Assembly (NCBI RefSeq): GCF_014648195.1
Contig: NZ_BMQQ01000002.1
Location: 108,377-172,376, forward strand
Origin: Streptomyces purpureus
Lineage (GTDB): Bacteria; Actinomycetota; Actinomycetes; Streptomycetales; Streptomycetaceae
DNA: 64,000 bases
Reading direction: 5' to 3'
Each line of letters begins with the position of its first letter. Positions within the stretch are counted from its first letter, which is position 1. The translations under genes were made by a program, and so were the position numbers. Below the pieces are notes generated by a model. It had not been told where the DNA came from. It was given only the letters and a program-made list of their open reading frames with translations, and did no database searches. Shown one piece after another: positions 43,558 to 53,195 of the stretch.

Positions 43558-45777
43558 CTACATGCGGACCGCGTCCCGCGCCCCGGCCGCCTGGGCCGCT
43601 CCAGGCATCTGCGTACGTCTGGTGCCGCGCGCCCCGGGCCGCAGCGGCCACCAGCAGCGCTCCCCGAGGAGGGCCATCGCCGAAGGCAGGATGAGCGCCC
43701 GCAGCACGATCGCGTCGAAGAGGACCGCCACCGTCAGTCCGACGGCGAGCTGCTTCATCTCGACACGGTCGATGAACAGGAAGCTGACGAAGACCGAGAC
43801 CATGATCACGGCCGCGCTGGTGACGACGCTCGCCGAGCCCGCGATCCCCTCGACGACCGCCTGCCGGGTCGGCGTCCCGCGCCGCACCGCCTCCCGGATC
43901 CGGCTCACCACGAAGATCTGGTAGTCCGTGGAGAGCCCGACGAGGATGGCGAAGACCAGCAGCGGCGTCCGGGAGCCGACGAAACCCAGCGACTCGAAGC
44001 CCAGCAACCCTTCGGCCCAGGTGTGCTGGAAGACGAGGGTGAGGACGCCCCAGGCCACCAGCACCGCGGCCAGGTTGAGGAGCGCGCCGATCGCCGCCAT
44101 CACGGCCGAGCGGAACGCCGCGTACATGATGGCGAGGGTGGCAAGGGAGACGAGTACGACGACCCAGGGCAGCCTGTGTTCCTGGTGGGCGGCGTAGTCG
44201 GCGCCGTAGGCGATCTCGCCGGAGACGGCCCATTCGACGCCCGCAGCGCCCGCGGTGGCGGGCAGCAGCGTGGTGCGCAGCCGCTCCAGGGAGTCGGCGG
44301 CCTGGGAGGAGTTCTGCGCGTACGGAACGGGCAGGGCGAGCAGGGCCGTTCGGCCGTCGGCGGAGATCCGCGGGACCGGCGCGCGGTCCTGGGCGAACAG
44401 GGCGTCGCCCCGGGTGCGGGCGGCCAGCTCCCGCAGCGGCGCGGCCGGGTCGGTGCCGCGGACCAGGACGAGATGGGCGGGCCCCTCCGAGGGGTGGGCC
44501 CGGACCGTACGGTCGTAGGCGGCGACGGCGGGGATGCTGTCGGGGAAGGTCTCCTTGCCCTCGGTGCCGAGCTTCATGCCGAGCGTGGGCAGGGCGAGCG
44601 CGGCGGTGGCGGCGAGGCCGGCGAGCAGGGTGACGAGAGGGCGGCGCATCACCGGCCGGAGCAGGGCGGTCCACAGCTGGCTCTGCCGGTCGGCGGCGGG
44701 TCCGCGGTGCGTACGGCGCCGGGCGGCGCGCCCGTCCAGGCGGTGGCCGAGCTTGGCGAGCAGTGCGGGCAGGACGGTGACGGAGCCGGCCACGGCGACG
44801 AGCGTGACGAGGATGCCGCCGGTGGCGATGGACGAGAAGATCACGTCGTTCATCAGGTAGAGACCGGCCAGCGCGAGGGCGACGGCGAGACCGGAGTCGA
44901 TGACGGCCCGTCCGGAGGTGGCGGCGGCGAGTTCGACGGCCTGCGCGTGGCTGAGGGTGCCGCCGGAGCGCTCTCGTTCCTCGCGGGCGCGCTTGAGGTA
45001 GAAGAGCGAGTAGTCGACGCCGACGGCCATGCCGAGCATGAAGATGGCGCTGAGCGCGGCTCCGCCGGCGTCGGGGAACGCCCAGGAGGCGAGTCCGTAG
45101 AGGCCGACGGCGCCGGCGAAGGCGGAGAGGGCGAGCAGGACCGGGATGCCCGCGGCGAGGACGGCTCCGAAGACGACGAACAGGATGACGAAGGTGACCG
45201 GGAGGCTGATCATCTCGGTCCGCTGGAGTTCCCGGCCCTGCTGGTCGTTGACGGCGTTGGAGATCGAGGCGCTGCCGGTCTGCTCGATCCGCAGGCCGCG
45301 GTGGGCGCCCTGGACGGCGGCGGTCTCCTTCAGGAGGGCGTCGACGTCCTTCTTCGCGGTCTCCTTGTCACCGCGCAATGTGACACTCACCAGCAGCGCG
45401 GAGCCGTCCTTGGACCGTACGGGGTCGGCGACGGAGACCACGACCGGCGCGAGGCTCATCATCCGCCGCTGGATGTCGCGGGCCGCGGCCTCCTTCTCCG
45501 CTGCCGTGCCGCTCCGTGCGGTGCGGTCGTCGGCGGGGCGGTCCTCGACGAGGATCTGCTCCACGGGCGGCGGGGTGAGACCGCTGTCGGCGGCCATGGC
45601 CTCGGCCCGGCCGGCCTCCCCCACCCAGAAGTCCTCGAACTTCCCCTTGTTGGTGCCGACCGCGGCCCCCGCGCCGATGCACAGGGCGACGAAGAGCACC
45701 CAGCCGACGACGGCCCGCCACGGGTGGGTGGCACACCAGCGTGCGGTACGGACGGTGATCGGCGTTCTGCCCGGCAT
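43558..45777 (-). CDS. MMPL-family (RND) transporter
   Basis: A 739-residue membrane transporter with two internally repeated halves. Each has an N-terminal helix, a large extracytoplasmic loop (about 45-195 and 395-545) and a bundle of five or six helices. Family landmarks are 'MLGMAVGVDYSLFYLKR' in half one and 'VGLSTDYQIFVVSRIREA' in half two, with the membrane Asp-Tyr pair used in proton coupling. MMPL proteins export lipids or hydrophobic products. Position at the cluster border makes export of the predicted lipidic product plausible. GGGAGGTG precedes ATG 45777. Confidence 0.92.
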   Translation of the reverse strand: MPGRTPITVRTARWCATHPWRAVVGWVLFVALCIGAGAAVGTNKGKFEDFWVGEAGRAEAMAADSGLTPPPVEQILVEDRPADDRTARSGTAAEKEAAARDIQRRMMSLAPVVVSVADPVRSKDGSALLVSVTLRGDKETAKKDVDALLKETAAVQGAHRGLRIEQTGSASISNAVNDQQGRELQRTEMISLPVTFVILFVVFGAVLAAGIPVLLALSAFAGAVGLYGLASWAFPDAGGAALSAIFMLGMAVGVDYSLFYLKRAREERERSGGTLSHAQAVELAAATSGRAVIDSGLAVALALAGLYLMNDVIFSSIATGGILVTLVAVAGSVTVLPALLAKLGHRLDGRAARRRTHRGPAADRQSQLWTALLRPVMRRPLVTLLAGLAATAALALPTLGMKLGTEGKETFPDSIPAVAAYDRTVRAHPSEGPAHLVLVRGTDPAAPLRELAARTRGDALFAQDRAPVPRISADGRTALLALPVPYAQNSSQAADSLERLRTTLLPATAGAAGVEWAVSGEIAYGADYAAHQEHRLPWVVVLVSLATLAIMYAAFRSAVMAAIGALLNLAAVLVAWGVLTLVFQHTWAEGLLGFESLGFVGSRTPLLVFAILVGLSTDYQIFVVSRIREAVRRGTPTRQAVVEGIAGSASVVTSAAVIMVSVFVSFLFIDRVEMKQLAVGLTVAVLFDAIVLRALILPSAMALLGERCWWPLRPGARGTRRTQMPGAAQAAGARDAVRM

Positions 45778-45886
45778 GCGGGCACCTCCCCTGGAAGCGT
45801 TGATCTCTCTCGGGGATCAGCCTTCCGCGCGGGGGCCTTCGGATCATTGGTGGCCGTCGGCGTCTGCGACCGGGGGTTAACCCCAC

Positions 45887-46474
45887 TCAGGGGGCGGGGA
45901 GTTGGGGCCGTTCGCGTCCTTCGGTGGCGGGCCCGGAGAGGCGGAAGCTCATCCGCCCGAAGGCGACCTGGTCGCCGGGGCGTACGGCGACGGCGCCGGT
46001 CACCCGCTGCCCGTTGACGGTGGTGCCGTTGGTCGAGCCCAGATCGCGCAGGATCCACATCCCGCCCTGGAGGCTCAGTTCGGCGTGCATGCGAGAGACG
46101 GTCTCGTGGCTCAGCCGCAGGCCGTTGACCGGGTCGCGGCCGATGCGCAGCGGATGCGGGCCGGGCAGCGGCAGCATGAGTTTCGGCAACCGCTCCGCCT
46201 GCCAGGCGCGCCCCAGCCGCACGGTGAAGGCGGACATCCGCTCCACCGCGCCGAACAGCCGCCGGGACCATCGGCCTTCGGTGACCAGGTCGGCGGTGAG
46301 CGCCGCCAGTTCGTCCGGGCGGCGGGCCTGCAGGGCCGCCTCCATCCGGTGCAGGAAGGTGTCGTGCGAGAGCTTGCCCTGCGCCGCGCCTTCCCTGAGC
46401 ATCCACAGCGCCTTGTCCCGCTCGGCGTCCGAGAGCCGCGCGGGGTATGTGTGGAATTCGAAGGAGGACGTCAC
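45887..46474 (-). CDS. DUF1707 and FHA domain protein
   Basis: A 195-residue protein. Residues about 8-62 are a DUF1707 domain ('ARLSDAERDKALWMLREGAA'), common in Streptomyces. Residues about 105-185 form an FHA domain with 'LRIGRDPVNGLRLSHETVSR', 'HAEL' and 'LRDLGSTNGTTVNG', holding the phosphothreonine-binding Arg, Ser-Arg-His and Asn. It should bind a Thr-phosphorylated partner of a Ser/Thr kinase pathway. GTG 46474 has AGGG/GTCACAGG context with a weak RBS. GGGGTTAACCCC (45873-45884) lies directly after the stop. Confidence 0.87.
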   Translation of the reverse strand: MTSSFEFHTYPARLSDAERDKALWMLREGAAQGKLSHDTFLHRMEAALQARRPDELAALTADLVTEGRWSRRLFGAVERMSAFTVRLGRAWQAERLPKLMLPLPGPHPLRIGRDPVNGLRLSHETVSRMHAELSLQGGMWILRDLGSTNGTTVNGQRVTGAVAVRPGDQVAFGRMSFRLSGPATEGRERPQLPAP

Positions 46475-46608
46475 AGGGTGATTGTCGGTCCGACCGGCCC
46501 GGGGTGTCCAGAAGAAGGGCGCGGCCGTTGCCGTACGGGGACACTCCGCCCTCCCCTCTGACCAGCCCGGAAGCCGAAATCCCCACCGGCGGGGGCAAGA
46601 TCGTCTGT

Positions 46609-46614
46609 TACGGT
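46609..46614 (+). promoter_or_regulatory. Candidate -10 box (TACGGT)
   Basis: TACGGT lies 34 bases before the TTG start at 46649 in the 174-base divergent gap. It fits TAnnnT, but no convincing -35 is visible. Confidence 0.3.
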
Positions 46615-46648
46615 CTGCCGCATTCGACACCCTTGGGGGGACCCTCTC

Positions 46649-47620
46649 TTGACCACGTCTTCGACGACGTCCGACGCCGTGACCCTGCGCCCGCTCGCCG
46701 GTCCGTATGAGCTCGACCTCTTCTGCCGGCTCTCCTACGTCCTCGACCACGAACTGGCCGACGACCTCGCGACCGGGCGGCGCGTGCCCGAGTGGATGTG
46801 GGTGGCCCTGCGCGGCGAGCAGGTCCTGGCCCGTATCGCCTGGTGGACCAACGCGGCCGGCGGCGCCCCGCTGGCGCTGGACTTCTTCGACATCGACCCC
46901 GGCCTGCCGGACGAGGAGGCCGCCGAGGTCGGTCTGCGGCTTCTGCGGACCGCGGCGCGTCAGGTCGTACCGGCGGGTGCCACGTCCCCTGAGTACGGCA
47001 GATTCGTTCCTGCCCAGTGGCGTGAGGACGAGGCCACCCGCAGGGTCGTGGAGACGGTGACCGGCGTGGTGGAGCGGGCCGGCGCGCGGCTGCTCGTGGA
47101 GCGGCTGCGGCTGGAGTGGCGCCCTGGCACTGCTGTGCCGGAGCCTTCGACGCGGCTGGACTTCCGTCCGGTGAAGGACCGCGAGGACCTGATCGCGCTG
47201 ATGGCGCTGGCGATCGAGGGCACCCTGGACGCGCACGGCCAGGGGGACCTGGCGTCCGGTCTGTCGCCGCGGGAGGCGGCGGAGAAGCACTACGACGAGG
47301 AGTTCGCGGCCTACACCTCACCGCGGGAGTGGTGGCAGGTGGCCCAACTGCCGGGCACCGGAGAGCCGGTGGGGTTCGTCGTCCCGGCCCGTAACAACTA
47401 CCACCACACGATCGCCTACATAGGTGTGGTCCCGGCACACCGCGGCCAGGGGTACATCGACGACATCCTCGCCCAGGGCACCCGGATCCTCGCCGCCCAG
47501 GACGTGCCCCGCATCCGGGCCGCGACGGACCTGGGGAACGTCCCCATGGCGAACTCCTTCGAGCGCCTGGGGTACGTCAACTTCGAGCGGGCGATCAACT
47601 ACGTGTGGGACGCCTCCTGA
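46649..47620 (+). CDS. GNAT family N-acetyltransferase (two-lobed)
   Basis: A 323-residue protein with two GNAT-like halves. The C-terminal half is clear: 'DLIALMALAIEGTLDAH', 'VGFVVPARNNYHHTIAYIGV', the acetyl-CoA loop 'VPAHRGQGYIDDIL', then 'DLGNVPMANSFERLGYVNFE'. The N-terminal half has a degenerate version ('LFCRLSYVLDHEL'). The acceptor is unknown. The start is TTG 46649 with GGGGGGA upstream. Confidence 0.87.
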   Translation: MTTSSTTSDAVTLRPLAGPYELDLFCRLSYVLDHELADDLATGRRVPEWMWVALRGEQVLARIAWWTNAAGGAPLALDFFDIDPGLPDEEAAEVGLRLLRTAARQVVPAGATSPEYGRFVPAQWREDEATRRVVETVTGVVERAGARLLVERLRLEWRPGTAVPEPSTRLDFRPVKDREDLIALMALAIEGTLDAHGQGDLASGLSPREAAEKHYDEEFAAYTSPREWWQVAQLPGTGEPVGFVVPARNNYHHTIAYIGVVPAHRGQGYIDDILAQGTRILAAQDVPRIRAATDLGNVPMANSFERLGYVNFERAINYVWDAS

Positions 47621-47755
47621 GCCGGTCCCGCTCACCGAGGGCGCGGAAGGTGCTCATCAGCGCGGCCGGCCTCGCGCGTCCGCCTGGTGTGCGGCCCCGC
47701 GGCCTTGCAGGATGGGTCGTGGGGCCGTGACTTTCGACGACGAGGGGATGCGCCG

Positions 47756-49522
47756 GTGCAGTTCGAGGTGTGGGCGCCGCAGGCGCGGGACCGGGTGGTG
47801 CTGCGGCTCGACGGAGCCGATCACGCCCTGGAGCGCGATCCGGCCCGCGACGGCTGGTGGATCTCCCACGCACGGGAGGCCCCCGAGGCCGGTGACGGGG
47901 CGCGGTACGGCTTCTCGCTGGACGGCGGTCCCGTGCTGCCGGACCCGCGCTCGCGGCGCCAGCCGGACGGCCCGGACGGGCTGAGCGCCGTCGTCGACCA
48001 CGACGCGTACGCCTGGCGCCATCCGTCCGTGGCGGGCGGCGGCGCCGGGCTCCAGGACGCCGTCCTGTACGAGCTGCACATCGGCACGTACACCCGCGAG
48101 GGCACCCTCGACGCGGCCGCCGCGCACCTCGGCGAGCTGGCCGAGCTGGGCGTCACCCATGTGGAGCTGATGCCGCTCTGCCCCTTCCCCGGGACGCACG
48201 GCTGGGGGTACGAGGGCGTGTCGCTGTGGGCGGTCCACGAGCCCTACGGCGGACCGGAGGCGCTCAAGCGCTTCGTCGACACGGCGCACGGCCTGGGCCT
48301 CGGGGTGGTCCTGGACGTCGTCCACAACCACCTGGGCCCCTCCGGTAATTACCTGCCGGCCTTCGGCCCGTACTTCACCGACACCCACCACACCCCGTGG
48401 GGCGCGGCGGTGAACCTGGACGCGGCCGGTTCCGACGAGGTCCGCGCGTATCTGCTGCAGAGCGCGCTGGCCTGGCTGCGGGACTACCGGATCGACGGGC
48501 TGCGGCTGGACGCCGTCCACGCGCTCGCCGACGACCGGGCGCTGACCTTCCTCGAAGAGCTGTCCGCCGCCGTGGACGCGCTCGCCGCAGAGCAGGGCCG
48601 CGGACTGTTCCTGATCGCCGAGTCCGACCAGTGCGACCCGCGCACGACCACGCCGCGCGAGGCGGGCGGCCTCGGGCTGCACGCCCAGTGGAACGACGAC
48701 TTCCACCACGCCCTGCACACTGCCCTCACCGGCGAGTCCCAGGGCTACTACGCCGACTTCGCGCGCGCCCCGCTCGCCGCCGTGGCCAAGACCCTCGGCC
48801 ACGTCTTCTTCCACGACGGGACGTACTCGACCTTCCGGGGCCGTACGCACGGACGCCCCGTGGACCGTACGGCCACGCCCGCCCATCGCTTCGTCGGCTA
48901 CGCCCAGACCCACGACCAGATCGGCAACCGCGCCCAGGGCGACCGGCTCTCGGCGAGCCTCTCCCCCGGGCTGCTTGCCTGCGCGGCGACGCTGGTGCTG
49001 ACCGGGCCGTTCACGCCCATGCTGTTCATGGGCGAGGAGTGGGGCGCGACCACACCCTGGCAGTTCTTCACCGACCACACCGATCCGGAGCTGGCGCGGG
49101 CCGTACGGGAGGGCAGGCGGCGGGAGTTCGCGGCGCACGGCTGGGCGGCCGAGGACGTGCCGGACCCGCAGGATACGGCCACCCGCGAACGGTCCTGCCT
49201 CGACCGCGCCGAGCGGGGGCAGGCGCCGCACGCCCGGCTCCTGGCCTGGCACCGCGAACTGATCGCGCTCCGCCACGCCCACCCCGACCTGCGGGACCCG
49301 GACCTCGCGGCGGTGCGCGTGGCGTACGACGAGACCGCCAGGCGGCTCGCGTACCGGCGCGGTGACCTGCGGATCGCGGTCAACCTCGGCGGGGAGCCGG
49401 CGCGGATGGCGCTGGGCCGGGGCGGGCGGGTGCTCGCCGCCTGGGAACCGGTCGAAGGGCCGGAGATGGACGGGACGCTGGTGCTGCCACCCGAGTCGGC
49501 GGTGGTGCTCGCGGTGGGCTGA
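47756..49522 (+). CDS. treZ: Malto-oligosyltrehalose trehalohydrolase
   Basis: A 588-residue GH13 enzyme that releases trehalose from maltooligosyl trehalose. It has an N-terminal CBM48-like region ('[18 protein letters not shown]'), '[20 protein letters not shown]', '[13 protein letters not shown]', nucleophile Asp in '[10 protein letters not shown]', acid Glu in 'FLIAESD' and '[14 protein letters not shown]'. GTG 47756 has GAGGGGA upstream and starts directly at the first strand. It completes the pathway with glgX and treY, which lie before the accessory cluster. Confidence 0.95.
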   Translation: MQFEVWAPQARDRVVLRLDGADHALERDPARDGWWISHAREAPEAGDGARYGFSLDGGPVLPDPRSRRQPDGPDGLSAVVDHDAYAWRHPSVAGGGAGLQDAVLYELHIGTYTREGTLDAAAAHLGELAELGVTHVELMPLCPFPGTHGWGYEGVSLWAVHEPYGGPEALKRFVDTAHGLGLGVVLDVVHNHLGPSGNYLPAFGPYFTDTHHTPWGAAVNLDAAGSDEVRAYLLQSALAWLRDYRIDGLRLDAVHALADDRALTFLEELSAAVDALAAEQGRGLFLIAESDQCDPRTTTPREAGGLGLHAQWNDDFHHALHTALTGESQGYYADFARAPLAAVAKTLGHVFFHDGTYSTFRGRTHGRPVDRTATPAHRFVGYAQTHDQIGNRAQGDRLSASLSPGLLACAATLVLTGPFTPMLFMGEEWGATTPWQFFTDHTDPELARAVREGRRREFAAHGWAAEDVPDPQDTATRERSCLDRAERGQAPHARLLAWHRELIALRHAHPDLRDPDLAAVRVAYDETARRLAYRRGDLRIAVNLGGEPARMALGRGGRVLAAWEPVEGPEMDGTLVLPPESAVVLAVG

Positions 49523-49588
49523 GAGCGCGGCCGAGCCGAGGACGTGGCCGATTTCCGTCGCTCATGCCCTGGAGCCCGCTCCACGGCC

Positions 49589-49594
49589 TAGCGT
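49589..49594 (+). promoter_or_regulatory. -10 box (TAGCGT) of a leaderless gene
   Basis: TAGCGT ends 7 bases before the ATG at 49602 and no Shine-Dalgarno sequence is present, so the transcript probably starts at or next to the start codon. Confidence 0.5.
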
Positions 49595-49601
49595 GCTGCC
49601 C

Positions 49602-50585
49602 ATGGAACAGCGACATCTGGGCAGGACGGGTCTGAAGGTCAGCGAACTGTGCCTGGGGGCCATGCTCTTCGGCACGGAGAACGAGGCGGAGGCGCACCGC
49701 GTCCTCGACACCTTCACCGAGGCCGGCGGCACGTTCGTCGACACCGCCGACATGTACGGCCGGGGCGAGTCGGAGGAGGTCCTCGGCCGCTGGCTGAAGG
49801 GGCGCGACCGGGACTCCCTGGTCATCGCCACGAAGGTGTGGGCGCGGATGAGCGACGCCCCCAACGACGCCGGTCTGAGCCGCAAGCACATCGTGTCGGC
49901 GGTGGAGGGGAGTCTGCGCCGGCTGGGCACCGACTACATCGATCTCTATCAGACACATGCGTGGGATGCGGCCACACCGATCGAGGAGACCCTCTCCACG
50001 CTGGACACACTGGTGAGGGCCGGCAAGGTCCGCTACGTGGGCGCGAGCAATGTGGCGCCCGGACAGCTCCAGAAGGCGCTGAGTGTGTCGCGCGCCGAGG
50101 GCTGGGAGCCGTACATCAGCCTCCAGCCGCTCTACAACCTGCTGCGCCGCGAGGTGGAGTGGGAGCTCGCGCCGCTCTGCGTGGCCGAGGGCGTCGGAAT
50201 CGTCCCGTACAGCCCGCTGCACCACGGCTGGCTGACGGGCCGCTACCGGCGCGGGATGACGGCCGCGCCGGAAGGCTCCCGGGAGGCGGGCCGCGAGGGG
50301 TGGCGCGCGCTGGACACCGAGGAGACCTGGCGGGTCGTCGACGCGCTGCTGGAGATCGCGCGCGAGACCGGGCGGGAGCCCGCGCAGGTCGCCCTGCGCT
50401 GGCTGCTGCACCAGCCGGGTGTGACGGCGCCGATCGTCGGGGCGCGGACGGTCGAGCACATCACCGGCACGCTGGGGGCGGTCGGCTGGACGCTGACGGC
50501 GGAGCAGTTGGCGAGGCTCGACGAGGCGAGCGCCCGCCCGCTGCCCTACCCGTACGACCTGCTGGCGCGGATCGGCCGCCCCTGA
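49602..50585 (+). CDS. Aldo/keto reductase
   Basis: A 327-residue NADPH-dependent oxidoreductase of the AKR fold. The catalytic tetrad is visible: Asp and Tyr in '[17 protein letters not shown]', Lys in 'VIATKVW' and His in 'YQTHAWD'. The cofactor end is '[12 protein letters not shown]'. It belongs to the Tas/YajO-like group acting on aldehydes or ketones. ATG 49602 is supported by the leaderless promoter layout. Confidence 0.92.
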   Translation: MEQRHLGRTGLKVSELCLGAMLFGTENEAEAHRVLDTFTEAGGTFVDTADMYGRGESEEVLGRWLKGRDRDSLVIATKVWARMSDAPNDAGLSRKHIVSAVEGSLRRLGTDYIDLYQTHAWDAATPIEETLSTLDTLVRAGKVRYVGASNVAPGQLQKALSVSRAEGWEPYISLQPLYNLLRREVEWELAPLCVAEGVGIVPYSPLHHGWLTGRYRRGMTAAPEGSREAGREGWRALDTEETWRVVDALLEIARETGREPAQVALRWLLHQPGVTAPIVGARTVEHITGTLGAVGWTLTAEQLARLDEASARPLPYPYDLLARIGRP

Positions 50586-50594
50586 CCGTGATCC

Positions 50595-51731
50595 CTATTC
50601 GACGATGGCCATCTCGCGGGGGGTGTTGTTGAGCCGGTGGCCGCCGGTCTCGGTGACGGTGACGATGTCCTCGATACGGACGCCGAAGCGGCCGGGCAGG
50701 TAGATCCCGGGTTCGACGGAGAAGCACATGCCGGGGACGAGCGGCTGCTCCTCGCCCTCGATCATGTAGGGCGGCTCGTGGGTGGTGACGCCGATGCCGT
50801 GACCGGTGCGGTGGATGAAGTACTCGCCGTACCCGGCCTCGGTGATCACCGCCCGGGCGGCCCGGTCCACGTCCTGACACGCGGCTCCGGGCCGCACCGC
50901 CTCGAACCCGGCCTGCTGGGCCTCGCGGACGATGTCGTGGACGGCGCGTTCCTCGGCGGTGGGCTCGCCGACGTGGACGGTACGGGTGGTGTCGGAGCCG
51001 TAGCCGTGCTTGAGGCCGCCGAAGTCGAGCACCACCATGTCACCGTGTTCGATGACACGGTCGCTCGCCTCGTGGTGCGGGTTGGCTCCGTTGGGCCCGG
51101 AGCCGACGACCGTGAAGTCGACCTGGGAGTGCCCGAACTCCCTTAGCAGCATGGCGAGATCGGCGGCGATGTCGTTCTCCCGGCGTCCGGCGAACCGCAC
51201 CTTCAAGATCTCCCGGTACGCGGCGTCGGCGGCGGCGCCCGCGGCCTCCAGGCGTTCGAGCTCCCGCGCGTCCTTGACGGCCCGGAGCATGGGCAGCGCC
51301 TCGGTGAGGGAGACGTAGCGGGTCGCCGGCAGTGCCTTCTGGTACCCCAGCAGATGCATGGCCCAGGTGTTGTCACTGACCGCGAGCCGCCCCTGCGCGC
51401 CGAGCAGCGCCGCGGTGATCCCGTACGGATCCTTCCCGTCCACCCAGTCGCGCACCCCGAACGCGCCCGCCCCGGCGGCCTTCCCGGCATCCGCCGCCTC
51501 CAGCGCGGGCACGACGAGCACGGGCTCGCGCCCGGCGGTCAGCACGAGAACGGTGAGCCGCTCGGTGACGGCGGTGGGCTGATACCCGGTGAGATGCACC
51601 AGATCGGGCCCGGGCGCGACAAGCACCCCGTCGAGCCCGGCCTCTGCGGCGGCCCGGACGGCGCGGTCCATCCGGGCGCGGTAGTCGTCGGCGGTGAAAG
51701 GGGCGGGGGTGGCTGCGGGTGAGCTGGGCAT
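50595..51731 (-). CDS. M24 family metallopeptidase (Xaa-Pro aminopeptidase-like)
   Basis: A 378-residue protein with an N-terminal creatinase-like domain (about 1-145) and a C-terminal pita-bread fold. Dinuclear metal ligands are visible in 'VVLDFGGLKHGYGSDTTRT' (two Asp), 'HRTGHGIGVTTHE' (His), 'CFSVEPGIYL' (Glu) and 'VRIEDIVTV' (Glu). It should remove N-terminal residues before proline from peptides. ATG 51731 has AGGAGGAG upstream. It is convergent with the aldo/keto reductase, 9 bases apart. Confidence 0.93.
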   Translation of the reverse strand: MPSSPAATPAPFTADDYRARMDRAVRAAAEAGLDGVLVAPGPDLVHLTGYQPTAVTERLTVLVLTAGREPVLVVPALEAADAGKAAGAGAFGVRDWVDGKDPYGITAALLGAQGRLAVSDNTWAMHLLGYQKALPATRYVSLTEALPMLRAVKDARELERLEAAGAAADAAYREILKVRFAGRRENDIAADLAMLLREFGHSQVDFTVVGSGPNGANPHHEASDRVIEHGDMVVLDFGGLKHGYGSDTTRTVHVGEPTAEERAVHDIVREAQQAGFEAVRPGAACQDVDRAARAVITEAGYGEYFIHRTGHGIGVTTHEPPYMIEGEEQPLVPGMCFSVEPGIYLPGRFGVRIEDIVTVTETGGHRLNNTPREMAIVE

Positions 51732-51745
51732 GGAGTCTCCTCCTG

Positions 51746-52231
51746 TCACGGGGTGTCCACGGTGCCGCCGGTGCCGCCGCCCGGGCGGGAGGCCGGGGCG
51801 GGGAGCGGAGGGGGTGGGGTGTCGCCGGTGGTGATGTCGCCGTGGGCGTCGCCGCCGACCGCGACCGAGCCGGCGCCGGAGGCCACGACCCCTCCCGCGG
51901 CGGGCGGTTCGGGCGCCGGGGCGGGGGTTCCTGCGGGGGCGGGGGTGACACGGGTGGTGATTCTGCCGCGCGCGTCGCCCGCCACGGCTACCGAACCGGC
52001 CCCGGCCGACCGGGCGTTCGGCTGCGCGGGCGGGGCGGGGGCGGGCGGGGCGTGGGGCGTCTCGGCCGGGATCGCCAGGGCCAGGGCGACCGCCGTGACG
52101 ACCAGCGCGCCGAGTGCGATCCCCCACGGCCAGGACGGACTGTCGGTCACCACGTTGGTGACGACGCCGCTCGCCGCCGAGACCACGATCGAGGCGGCCA
52201 CCACCACGCCGCGCTTGACTGACGTATTCAT
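51746..52231 (-). CDS. Membrane protein with duplicated GAGSVAVxGD motif
   Basis: A 161-residue protein. Residues about 8-28 and 36-55 are membrane helices. The rest is a Pro/Ala-rich tail carrying two near-identical units, GAGSVAVAGDARGRITT (77-93) and GAGSVAVGGDAHGDITT (119-135). Short 'GSxAxGGD..G.I.TGD' units occur in many Streptomyces NTPase, effector-associated and repeat proteins, where their role is not known to me. The gene lies between the M24 peptidase and LysR genes on the same strand. GGGTGAGGGG precedes the ATG. Confidence 0.75.
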   Translation of the reverse strand: MNTSVKRGVVVAASIVVSAASGVVTNVVTDSPSWPWGIALGALVVTAVALALAIPAETPHAPPAPAPPAQPNARSAGAGSVAVAGDARGRITTRVTPAPAGTPAPAPEPPAAGGVVASGAGSVAVGGDAHGDITTGDTPPPPLPAPASRPGGGTGGTVDTP

Positions 52232-52266
52232 CCCCTCACCCTCCTTGCGCCGTCGGACGTCCGAGC

Positions 52267-53175
52267 CTAGACCGCCCTGCTCAGCCGCCGCACCAACTCG
52301 CCCGCCGCGCCCGTCGGTTCCCCGGCGGTCACGAGTTCGGTGCGGTGGACGAGGCGGGATCCGGCGAGGGGGACGGCGACGCCGCCCGGCGTGGCGGCCG
52401 CGGCCGTGGCGGGCAGCAGGGTCAGGCCGTGGCCGGCGGCGGCCAGGGCGGCGAGGGTCCGTACGTCCGTACCGTCGTAGCGCAGGGCGGGCCGGAAGCC
52501 GTACGAGCCGTGGGCGGCGCGCAGGCGTTGCAGCGGGAAGCCGGCGGCGGGGGCGTCGATCCAGCGGGCGTCGACGAGGTCGTCGAGGCGCAGGCCGGTG
52601 CGGGCGCGGCGGGCGAGGGGGTGGTCGGCGGGGAACAGCACGGTGAGCGGGTCCTCGGTGAGACCGCGGGCGGTCCCGAGGGCCGAGGCGGTCAGACGGG
52701 CCATGTCGGGCAGCGGGAGAGGGTCGTTGGGGGCGGCGAGGCCGTCCGCGACTCCGAGGTCGGCGGCTCCGGTGGCGACGGCGGCGGGGACCTCGTCGCG
52801 GGGGATGACGTGCAAGGTGACACTTGTCGGCGGCAGGGCGGCGAGGATTCCCGGGTGGGCGGCGGCCAGCGGGGAGGCGGCGAGGGTCACGGCGCCTCCG
52901 GCCGGTTCGGCGGTGAGCCGGGCGAGGTCGGCCCGGGCCGCGTCGAGGCGCAGCAGCAGGGATCCGGCGTGTTCCAACAGGCGTTCACCGGCGCGGGTGG
53001 GTGCGACGGGGCGTCGCGAGAGCAGCGGGGTGCCGAGGTCGTTCTCCAGGGCGGCGATGTGCTGGGAGACCGCCGACTGGGTGTAGCCGAGTTCACGGGC
53101 GGCGGCCGAGAAGGACGCGAGGCGGCTGACCGTGACGAAGGTGCGGAGCAGATGCGGATCCATGTCCATGAGCAT
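52267..53175 (-). CDS. LysR family transcriptional regulator
   Basis: A 302-residue LTTR. The N-terminal winged helix is 'LLRTFVTVSRLASFSAAARE', then 'LGYTQSAVSQHIAALENDLG' and 'LLSRRPVAPTRAGERLLEHA'; a periplasmic-binding-like effector domain follows from about residue 90. Three in-frame ATGs (53175, 53169, 53163) are possible; none has a good RBS. It is divergent from the amidotransferase-like gene, the usual arrangement for a LysR and its target. Confidence 0.9.
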   Translation of the reverse strand: MLMDMDPHLLRTFVTVSRLASFSAAARELGYTQSAVSQHIAALENDLGTPLLSRRPVAPTRAGERLLEHAGSLLLRLDAARADLARLTAEPAGGAVTLAASPLAAAHPGILAALPPTSVTLHVIPRDEVPAAVATGAADLGVADGLAAPNDPLPLPDMARLTASALGTARGLTEDPLTVLFPADHPLARRARTGLRLDDLVDARWIDAPAAGFPLQRLRAAHGSYGFRPALRYDGTDVRTLAALAAAGHGLTLLPATAAAATPGGVAVPLAGSRLVHRTELVTAGEPTGAAGELVRRLSRAV

Positions 53176-53195
53176 CGCTGATGCGGTCAGCAGTG

